A stretch of 12,647 nt of DNA from Chloroflexota bacterium (lineage in GTDB: Bacteria > Chloroflexota > Limnocylindria > Limnocylindrales > Limnocylindraceae). The DNA lies in contig SHYI01000019.1 of the NCBI GenBank assembly GCA_009692905.1, positions 1-12,647 on the forward strand. Reading direction: 5' to 3'. The notes below the pieces were generated by a model that saw only the letters and a list, made by a program, of their open reading frames with translations, did not search any database and had not been told where the DNA came from. Of this stretch, positions 1-4,825 are shown one piece after another (the stretch's first letter is position 1; each line of letters begins with the position of its first letter). A program made the position numbers and the translations under genes.

Positions 1-89
1 TTCACGTTGAGCTTCAGGAGATGGACGGCATTGCGACCGAGTCGGCGGGCGAAGAGCCAGAGCGCCGCGTCGTTGTTATTCCAGCCTAA
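1..89 (+). CDS. C-terminal end of an unidentified protein (truncated by window edge)
   Basis: An open plus-strand frame enters from the left edge (first full codon CAC at 3-5) and runs 28 codons to a TAA stop at 87-89, ending in ...RRVVVIPA. The stop lies 17 bases before the ATG of the next plus-strand gene, the spacing expected of an operon partner. The visible end is acidic and then hydrophobic, and I recognise no domain. The frame is short, so chance openness cannot be excluded. The evidence is only the frame, the position of the stop and the close spacing. Confidence 0.42.
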   Translation, partial: HVELQEMDGIATESAGEEPERRVVVIPA

Positions 90-106
90 CCTCCAAACAG
101 AGCGGA

Positions 107-661
107 ATGCCGACAAAGGATCCACGACGGGAGGCGCACTTCCCTGCAATTGAGAAGCGCTATGGCGAACCGATGAAGCGCTGGTTCACCGTGATGCAGA
201 GCATTGCAGGGGAGCGCTACCCGGCACAGATCGCACACCTGCGAGAGAACTACGGATTCTCGCAGGCGCATGCAAATGCGCTGGCGCTCTTCTCCCGCGG
301 CTCAACATCATCACAGCGGCATGCAACGCCGACCGCCTATTTCAAAACCATCGATGCGCAGCAGGCGCGCACGATGCGCGAGATCTTCAAAGTGGTGCGT
401 GCGAAGTACCCAGAGCTTGAGTTCGTGATCGCCTACAACCAGCCAATGCTGCGCAAGGGAACCCAGTATGTGCTCGGCGCATCAGCACTAAAGAGGTACC
501 TCTTAATCAATCCGTTTAGCAAGGCGGTCATCGATGCCTTCACCCCGAAGATGAAGGGGCTCCGTGTGCTGAAGCACTCGATCACGATCCCCAACGACTG
601 GGAGATCGACGAGAAGCTGCTGCTGGCGATGGCGAAGGCGCGCATCGCGGAGATCGCATAG
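107..661 (+). CDS. DUF4287 / DUF1801 family protein
   Basis: This encodes a 184-residue soluble protein with no signal peptide or membrane segment. Residues about 11-66 (FPAIEKRYGEPM..., then GFSQAHANAL and the SRGSTSS stretch) match the DUF4287 domain as I know it. Residues about 85-184 match the DUF1801 fold (frataxin-like, sometimes labelled 'iron chaperone'), with the typical IAYNQPML, YVLGASALK and final IPNDWEID elements. No catalytic function is established for this combination, so I give none. The ATG at 107 is the only start before an in-frame stop. Its upstream sequence (AGCGGA directly before ATG) is a poor ribosome binding site, so expression may depend on the gene ending at 89. 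It converges on the tmRNA gene with a 29-base gap. Family assignment is fairly sure and the role is unknown. Confidence 0.85.
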   Translation: MPTKDPRREAHFPAIEKRYGEPMKRWFTVMQSIAGERYPAQIAHLRENYGFSQAHANALALFSRGSTSSQRHATPTAYFKTIDAQQARTMREIFKVVRAKYPELEFVIAYNQPMLRKGTQYVLGASALKRYLLINPFSKAVIDAFTPKMKGLRVLKHSITIPNDWEIDEKLLLAMAKARIAEIA

Positions 662-663
662 CG

Positions 664-678
664 CGCGCCGACGGCGCG
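664..678. terminator. Short GC hairpin between convergent genes (weak terminator candidate)
   Basis: CGCGCC at 664-669 pairs with GGCGCG at 673-678 around a 3-base loop. It sits between the stop of the DUF4287 gene (661) and the encoded CCA end of the tmRNA (691), so it could end transcripts from both sides. Neither strand has a real T-tract after the stem, so an intrinsic terminator is not demonstrated. Confidence 0.3.
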
Positions 679-690
679 ACGGGTGAGATT

Positions 691-1066
691 TGGTGGAGAT
701 GGAGGAGAGTCGAACTCCTCGTCCGAAAAGCCTTCCTTGAGACCACTACGAGCGTGTCCTGCGGTTTAGTCTGAGTTGAGGCGCTCCCACAGGCCGGATC
801 GACCCTCAACCGAGATACATCTCCCTAAATCGGGCTTACGCGATGACTATGCGTCGCTCGTCATCACTGCAGCTTCGCTTTATGACGCTTCCACGACCCG
901 CGAAGCGGGGGCCGCTTCCACGCTCACCTTACTGCCTTAGGCAGCGAGGGCGAGAGCAGGCTGGCGATTGCCAGTTACTTCTTTTTGCTACCGGTTTAAC
1001 GAGGCCTGATAGCAACCTCGACTCGCGTTCCCAAGGTGCGGATCTCCGTCGAAACCACGCATCCCC
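691..1066 (-). ncRNA. ssrA: tmRNA (transfer-messenger RNA)
   Basis: This is a one-piece tmRNA of 376 bases. It is charged with alanine, enters stalled ribosomes with SmpB and appends a degradation tag. The 5' end GGGGATG (1066-1060) pairs with CATCTCC (701-695), followed by discriminator A and encoded CCA (693-691). The third pair is the G-U wobble that alanyl-tRNA synthetase recognises. The hallmark GGTTTCGACGG follows the 5' strand. Helix 2 is visible as CCTTGG against TCAAGG. Pseudoknot 1 is CGAGG (1020-1016) with CCTCG (1004-1000) plus TTGCTA (1015-1010) with TAGCAA (990-985). Twelve bases later the tag frame begins at 972, and its TAA lies in the loop of helix 5 (CTGCC/GGCAG). The T arm has the TTCGACT loop at 714-708 but a six-pair stem. 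The RNA lies 50 bases behind smpB on the same strand. Confidence 0.97.
937..972 (-). other. tmRNA tag-peptide reading frame
   Basis: Codons GGC AAT CGC CAG CCT GCT CTC GCC CTC GCT GCC TAA encode GNRQPALALAA. With the untemplated alanine from the charged tmRNA, the added tag would be AGNRQPALALAA. The frame was chosen because it starts 12 bases after pseudoknot 1, follows the AAAAAGTAACT upstream element, ends in the ALAA degron typical of the family, and places its stop in the helix 5 loop. The other two frames give no such ending. The resume codon is Gly rather than the common Ala. Confidence 0.92.
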
Positions 1067-1075
1067 AAGGGGGAG

Positions 1076-1104
1076 ATGATACCGCGCGTGCGACGCGATT
1101 GCTA
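1076..1104 (-). promoter_or_regulatory. Probable promoter of ssrA
   Basis: TATCAT at 1081-1076 matches the sigma-70 -10 hexamer in five of six bases. TAGCAA at 1104-1099 is a weak -35 (three of six) at a 17-base spacing. The mature tmRNA 5' end at 1066 lies 9 bases past the -10, so a primary transcript would need only a few bases trimmed, as RNase P does in this family. It sits wholly in the 50-base smpB-ssrA gap, so tmRNA could be made independently of smpB. The -10 is convincing, the -35 is not. Confidence 0.5.
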
Positions 1105-1116
1105 GTGCGAGCGAAC

Positions 1117-1635
1117 CTACTCGCCGCGCTTCCAGTCGCTGAGCTGACGCTCCGCCTCGCGACGCCCCTCGCGATCGGCGATAGCGGCACGCTTATCGAA
1201 GGCCTTCTTCCCGCGCCCGAGGCCAATCTCCACCTTGCAACGCCCGCGCGAAAGGTAGAGGCGCAGCGGGATCAACGTGAGCCCCTTCGTCTTCACCTTG
1301 GTACCGATGGCGATGATCTCGGACTTATGGAGCAAGAGGCGCCGCACCCGCTTCGGCTCGTGGTTCTGGCTGGCGGCACCGGGCCACTCGGCGATGTGCA
1401 TGCCGATGAGGCGACCCTCGCCCGCATCGAGGCGCACGTAGGCATCGCCAATATCGGCCTTGCCGGCGCGAATCGACTTGATCTCGGTCCCCGAGAGGAC
1501 AACCCCCGCCTCATAGCGCTCAACGATCTCGTACTCGTACGAGGCCTTGCGGTTCGAGGCGAGCGTGGTCCCCGAGGGGGGCGCCGCCGGCTTTGGGGCA
1601 GGGGAGGACGCCGTCTTGACTGGAACCTTAGCCAT
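1117..1635 (-). CDS. smpB: SsrA-binding protein SmpB
   Basis: The 172-residue protein binds the tRNA-like part of tmRNA and delivers it to stalled ribosomes. After a flexible Ala/Pro-rich N-terminus (about 26 residues), the core carries NRKASYEYEI, the GTEIKSIRAGKADIGDAYV strand region, the NHEPKRVRRLLLHKSEI segment, GLTLIPLRLYL and the basic GRGKKAFDKR end, all typical of SmpB. The family is usually about 155-160 residues, so the excess is the N-terminal extension. The ATG at 1635 has AGGAGG at 1648-1643 with 7 bases between, an excellent ribosome binding site that fixes the start. The partner RNA gene ssrA follows 50 bases downstream. A leader with a strong hairpin precedes it (1736-1870), so expression may be attenuated (see findings). 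Confidence 0.97.
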   Translation of the reverse strand: MAKVPVKTASSPAPKPAAPPSGTTLASNRKASYEYEIVERYEAGVVLSGTEIKSIRAGKADIGDAYVRLDAGEGRLIGMHIAEWPGAASQNHEPKRVRRLLLHKSEIIAIGTKVKTKGLTLIPLRLYLSRGRCKVEIGLGRGKKAFDKRAAIADREGRREAERQLSDWKRGE

Positions 1636-1642
1636 GGCGTTA

Positions 1643-1648
1643 CCTCCT
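1643..1648 (-). promoter_or_regulatory. Ribosome binding site of smpB
   Basis: AGGAGG reads on the minus strand with 7 bases to the smpB ATG. It is a full consensus site and supports the start at 1635, including the Ala/Pro-rich extension as real protein. Confidence 0.85.
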
Positions 1649-1739
1649 CTCGAGCTGCAGCACCCTCAATAGGCGCTCCTGTAGGGTACGCGCCAACCGA
1701 GGGCGGGTGCACTCCGGGGCGACTGGCGGCGGAAACGAG

Positions 1740-1767
1740 AGAGCCCCGGCCCGAAGGCCAGGGCTCT
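1740..1767 (-). terminator. 12-bp cUUCGg hairpin between ctpA and smpB (terminator or attenuator)
   Basis: On the minus-strand RNA, bases 1767-1756 pair with 1751-1740. There are eleven Watson-Crick pairs and one U-G wobble (1760/1747), closed by the very stable cUUCGg tetraloop. On the plus strand the same site has a C-A mismatch and a CGAA loop, so the structure looks shaped for minus-strand RNA. It is followed on the minus strand by CTCGTTTCC, a weak U-run. On the plus strand T5 lies at 1774-1778, a few bases past the stem. It could end ctpA transcripts, attenuate smpB, or mark an RNA-processing site. The hairpin is certain as a fold; its action is inferred. Confidence 0.75.
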
Positions 1768-1792
1768 GCTCAGTTTTTACCGCTCTCCCGGG

Positions 1793-1849
1793 TCAACTAT
1801 GCGCTGACCTCGTGAGAGGCGGCGGTACAACTGTCATTTGACACTGCAC
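1793..1849 (-). CDS. Candidate leader peptide ORF with Pro-Pro-Pro run (smpB leader)
   Basis: Starting at GTG 1849, the frame encodes MQCQMTVVPPPLTRSAHS and stops at TGA 1795-1793. GGAGG at 1858-1854, part of the extended GAAAGGAGGTG, lies 4 bases before the start. That is short spacing but a very strong site. Three consecutive prolines (codons 1825-1817) are a known ribosome-slowing motif relieved by EF-P. The stop is 25 bases ahead of the cUUCGg hairpin. A second GTG at 1844 opens another frame, MSNDSCTAASHEVSA, stopping at TAG 1799-1797, with a better 9-base spacing. Which frame is used, if either, cannot be decided from one sequence. I recognise neither peptide. Confidence 0.35.
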   Translation of the reverse strand: MQCQMTVVPPPLTRSAHS

Positions 1850-1850
1850 A

Positions 1851-1862
1851 CCACCTCCTTTC
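1851..1862 (-). promoter_or_regulatory. Extended Shine-Dalgarno sequence without an annotated gene
   Basis: GAAAGGAGGTGG reads on the minus strand. Eleven bases (GAAAGGAGGTG) are complementary to a 16S rRNA 3' end of the CACCTCCTTTC type. It is the strongest ribosome binding site in the window, yet no normal gene follows it, only tiny ORFs starting at 1849 or 1844. This is the main reason to believe the leader is translated. Confidence 0.6.
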
Positions 1863-1873
1863 GTCTGTGGCGA

Positions 1874-1902
1874 AGGATACGCCTCCGTAGGGGCGGGCGC
1901 AA
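1874..1902 (-). promoter_or_regulatory. Candidate promoter of the smpB leader
   Basis: TTGCGC (1902-1897) and TATCCT (1879-1874) are spaced by exactly 17 bases. The -35 matches three of six consensus bases and the -10 four of six. A start about 7 bases past the -10 (near 1867) would put the extended Shine-Dalgarno site almost at the RNA 5' end. The match is modest and rests mostly on spacing and position just after the ctpA stop. Confidence 0.35.
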
Positions 1903-1921
1903 GTACTGCGCAGCACGAGTG

Positions 1922-3139
1922 CTACTTAAAGGCGGCCAGCGCAGCGTCCAGCACCGGGTCGGCGTCCGAGCCCTCAGGGGCTGAGGCAACAGCGATGTCT
2001 GGCGTAAGGCCAACCTTGTGGATCCAGCGCCCGTTTGGCGTTAGCCACTTGGCGATCGTGAGCTTTAAACCAGACCCGTCACTGAGGTCAATGAACGTTT
2101 GCACAACCCCCTTACCAAAACTGGTCTCGCCGATCAGGATTGCCCGCCCGCGATCCTGCAGCGCACCAGCAAGAATCTCGCTTGCCGATGCGCTCCCGTT
2201 GTTGATCAACACGACAAGCTGAATAGAGGCATCAGTAGCGATCCCGCCAGCCTGCGCCGAGGTGCTGGACTGCTCACCCTTGCTGTTCTCTTCAATATAG
2301 ACCACACCGTCGGCAATGAATTCGCTGGCGATCGTGAGTGCGGTGGAGAGATAGCCGCCCGGATCATCACGAAGGTCGAGAACGATCTTGTTGCCGCCCT
2401 CATCAACGATCTTCTGCAGCGCGACACGGAACTGGTCGGCGGCAATGTCGGTGAACTCGTTAAGTGCGATGTAATCAACGCGATCTCCAGCGGCCGTCTG
2501 TAGCTGCTCCGTTGCTACCGCCGGGAGTTCAATCTTGGCGCGAACGATTGAGACATCGCGCGGCGCAGTGGTGCCCGTGAGAACGGTAATGACAACAGTC
2601 GTGCCCTCAGCGCCGCGCACCTTGAGCACCGCCTGGTCAACAGAGAGTCCCGTCAGCGCATCACCATCAACGGCGAGGAACTTGTCGCCACCACGGATTC
2701 CTGCGGCACGCGCCGGGGCGCCTTCAATCGTTGAGGCAACAGTAAGGAGGCAATCACTACTGATCGCAGTGCAGAGCTCACCCGCCGATGTGCGCAGGTC
2801 AATCACGGCGCCGATGCCGGTGAAGCTCCCCGAGAGACCCTCCTTCATTGAGGCCATCTCTTCGGCGGTGAGGTATTGGGAGTACGGATCATTGAGCGAG
2901 TCAACGAGCCCCTTGATCGCACCGTTGATGAGATCTTCGTCAGTCTCCGTTCCAACGTGCTGCTCTTGAATGAGGGTGAGCACCTCGTTGAAGCGCGCAA
3001 GATCAAGGCTGCCGTTCTCTTGCGCAGTGTTGTCGCCGGAGCGCAACCCAGCGCTATAGGCGGCAACAGCAATGATGATTGCGAGAAGGAGGCGACCGGC
3101 TCTCGTGAAGAGCGGCGTTCCGTTTGGTACCAGGCTCAT
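1922..3139 (-). CDS. S41-family C-terminal processing protease (CtpA/CtpB type)
   Basis: This encodes a 405-residue serine protease anchored outside the membrane. Residues about 14-31 form an uncleaved signal or membrane anchor. The CTP N-terminal helical region (about 46-105) includes DPYSQYLTAEE. A PDZ domain (about 107-190) contains GAPARAAGIRGGD and binds substrate C-termini. The protease domain has LDLRDDPGG (255-262), nucleophile Ser318 in NNGSASASEI and general base Lys343 in FGKGVVQ, at the family's 25-residue spacing, so it should be active. The PDZ carries an unusual Cys123-Cys130 pair. ATG 3139 has AAGGAG at 3152-3147, 7 bases away. It follows ftsX by 28 bases, as ctpB follows ftsEX in Bacillus, suggesting a role in cell-envelope processing. 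The substrate is unknown. A 286-base leader region follows its stop. Confidence 0.93.
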   Translation of the reverse strand: MSLVPNGTPLFTRAGRLLLAIIIAVAAYSAGLRSGDNTAQENGSLDLARFNEVLTLIQEQHVGTETDEDLINGAIKGLVDSLNDPYSQYLTAEEMASMKEGLSGSFTGIGAVIDLRTSAGELCTAISSDCLLTVASTIEGAPARAAGIRGGDKFLAVDGDALTGLSVDQAVLKVRGAEGTTVVITVLTGTTAPRDVSIVRAKIELPAVATEQLQTAAGDRVDYIALNEFTDIAADQFRVALQKIVDEGGNKIVLDLRDDPGGYLSTALTIASEFIADGVVYIEENSKGEQSSTSAQAGGIATDASIQLVVLINNGSASASEILAGALQDRGRAILIGETSFGKGVVQTFIDLSDGSGLKLTIAKWLTPNGRWIHKVGLTPDIAVASAPEGSDADPVLDAALAAFK

Positions 3140-3167
3140 GGCGGTGCTCCTTCGCTACGCGTGGCGA

Positions 3168-4091
3168 CTAGTTCAGTCGCCCTCGCAGAGAGAGTAGCGC
3201 GCCGAGCGCCCCAAGGCCGAGCCCAGCGGCGATCACTGAGAGCGAGACCTGCCCGGCGAGGATCGCCGAGGTTTGCACTGGAAGGACGCGGAAGAGGTTG
3301 AGCATGACGGCGCCAATGCTGGCGCTCAGAATGCCGAAGATAAAGAGTGTGATCAGCGCCCCAGCCGCGCCGATCGCGAGCCCTTCGAGAATGAATGGGA
3401 GACGCACCCAGGTGGCGCTTGCGCCGACGATGCGCATGATGGCAATCTCATCGCTTCGCGCCAGGATGGCGAGACGGATGGCGTTGACCACCACAGCAAG
3501 TACCGCAAGCGAGAAACCGATCACGATGATCAGGCCAACGATACGCAGCGCTCCGGTAATGGCGACGAGGCTCTCCGCAAGCGCGCGTCCATCAATCACG
3601 CGGCTGATGGAAGCCGCGTCCGGAATTGCGGTGAGGCCGTCGGCGACCCGCCCTGTGTCTGCAGGGTTATCTAGGGCGATCTCGTAGCTGGCAGGGAGCG
3701 GGTTCACGCCGAGGTTGCCGGTGAGGTCGGGCTCACCACGCTCCTTCAGGCGCACCTTAAAGGCGGCGAGGGCATCGTCTGCGCTCACAAACGTCGCCCC
3801 CTTCACCCCGTCAATTCCCTCGATCTGCACCTGAATTGAGCGGGCCTCGCTCTCGGTGACGGAGTTCTTGAGATAAGCAATGACCTCAACCTTTGAATCG
3901 GCATATGAGAGCGCCGCGTCGAGGCCCGCTCGAATAACGAGCACAGAGGCGAGGACCATCAGCATCAGCGTCATGGTGGTTGTGGCGGCGATCGTTGCTA
4001 ATCGATTACGAGAGAGCCCATTTGCCGCCGCGGAAATGCTTAGCCGAATGAGGCGGCCGCGATTCGATTGGCTTTCGCGCTGCACGCTCAT
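3168..4091 (-). CDS. ftsX: Cell-division ABC transporter permease FtsX
   Basis: The 307-residue membrane protein pairs with FtsE to gate extracytoplasmic peptidoglycan hydrolases during division. Four membrane segments are visible at about 31-54, 182-206, 232-258 and 279-302. A large outside domain (about 60-175) lies between the first two, with the NPLPASYEIAL motif typical of FtsX. The cytoplasmic coupling stretch reads RSDEIAIMRIVGASATWVR. The N-terminus is basic and cytoplasmic. Its ATG overlaps the ftsE stop as TGATG (4093-4089), so translation is coupled to ftsE. The hydrolase that FtsEX controls in other bacteria (CwlO, EnvC partners, RipC) is not next door. Instead an S41 protease follows. 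Confidence 0.96.
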   Translation of the reverse strand: MSVQRESQSNRGRLIRLSISAAANGLSRNRLATIAATTTMTLMLMVLASVLVIRAGLDAALSYADSKVEVIAYLKNSVTESEARSIQVQIEGIDGVKGATFVSADDALAAFKVRLKERGEPDLTGNLGVNPLPASYEIALDNPADTGRVADGLTAIPDAASISRVIDGRALAESLVAITGALRIVGLIIVIGFSLAVLAVVVNAIRLAILARSDEIAIMRIVGASATWVRLPFILEGLAIGAAGALITLFIFGILSASIGAVMLNLFRVLPVQTSAILAGQVSLSVIAAGLGLGALGALLSLRGRLN

Positions 4092-4816
4092 CAGCCGACC
4101 CGGTGATACGTTGCGTTCGCTTCATCGCGAATGAGGCGGCCACCCTCGAGGCCGATCACACGACGGCGCAGCGTGGTGACGATGTCAGAGTCGTGCGTCG
4201 CTACCAGCACCGTGACACCAAGTCGATTGATGTCCATCAGGAGCTCCATGATCTCCCAGCTAATGAGCGGGTCAAGGTTGCCCGTCGGTTCGTCGGCGAT
4301 GAGCAGCTCCGGCTCACCAACGATGGCGCGCGCAATTGCGGTGCGCTGCTGTTCGCCGCCAGAGAGCTCAGAGGGATAACGATCGGCGAGACGCGCCAGG
4401 CCAACGATGCGCAGCGCGCGATCCGTTGCAGTGGCAACGAGGTCTGGTGCCGTCCCCGTTACCTCAAGGGCGAAGGCAACATTCTCGCGAACGGTTCGTC
4501 GCGGCAAGAGGCGGAAGTCCTGAAAGATTACGCCGACGCGACGACGAAGCTTCGGCACATCACCCCCAGAGATGTGATGAACCGGAAAGCCTGCGACGTA
4601 CACTTCGCCCGCCGTTGGGAGCACGTCGCGAACGAGGAGTCCGATAAGGGTGGACTTTCCTGCACCCGATGGCCCAACAAGGAAGGCGAATTCGCCGCGC
4701 TGAATGGTGAGGCTCACATCACCGAGGGCGATGTGGCCACTCGGGTAGGTCACGGAGATACCTTGCAGGTCAACGACTGCACCCTCGGTTGCACCAAGTT
4801 CTACTGCGTTGCTCAT
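4091..4816 (-). CDS. ftsE: Cell-division ABC transporter ATP-binding protein FtsE
   Basis: This 241-residue ATPase drives FtsX. All ABC motifs are intact: Walker A GPSGAGKST (48-56), Q-loop Gln99 in FQDFRLL, signature LSGGEQQ (151-157), Walker B LLIADE (171-176) with EPTGNLD, and H-loop His208 in ATHDSD. FQDFRLLPRRTVRENV is typical of FtsE rather than of general exporters. It has about ten extra N-terminal residues relative to the usual FtsE. AGGA (4827-4824) overlaps the prfB stop codon and lies 7 bases before the ATG, so translation probably follows RF2. The gap to prfB is 9 bases. FtsX starts on its stop codon. Confidence 0.96.
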   Translation of the reverse strand: MSNAVELGATEGAVVDLQGISVTYPSGHIALGDVSLTIQRGEFAFLVGPSGAGKSTLIGLLVRDVLPTAGEVYVAGFPVHHISGGDVPKLRRRVGVIFQDFRLLPRRTVRENVAFALEVTGTAPDLVATATDRALRIVGLARLADRYPSELSGGEQQRTAIARAIVGEPELLIADEPTGNLDPLISWEIMELLMDINRLGVTVLVATHDSDIVTTLRRRVIGLEGGRLIRDEANATYHRVG

Positions 4817-4825
4817 CGGTTGATC

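Noticed and set aside
934-970. Alternative tmRNA tag frames starting at GCA 971 or CAA 970
   Set aside because: They end in ...PKAVR or ...CLRQ and lack the ALAA-type degron. The GGC 972 frame ends in ALALAA with its stop in the helix 5 loop.
1036-1815. A 259-codon plus-strand open frame covering all of smpB and part of ssrA
   Set aside because: It runs antisense to a clear smpB and tmRNA, has no recognisable domain, and is the usual open antisense frame of GC-rich coding DNA.
1847-1866. Plus-strand CCACCTCCTTTC resembles the 3' end of a 16S rRNA
   Set aside because: There is no 16S sequence before it. Read on the minus strand it is a Shine-Dalgarno site, which is complementary to that 16S end by nature.
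1881-1896. GGAGG inside the ctpA-smpB gap (1886-1882) as a ribosome binding site
   Set aside because: No ATG or GTG lies at a usable distance. It falls within the spacer of the promoter-like pair.
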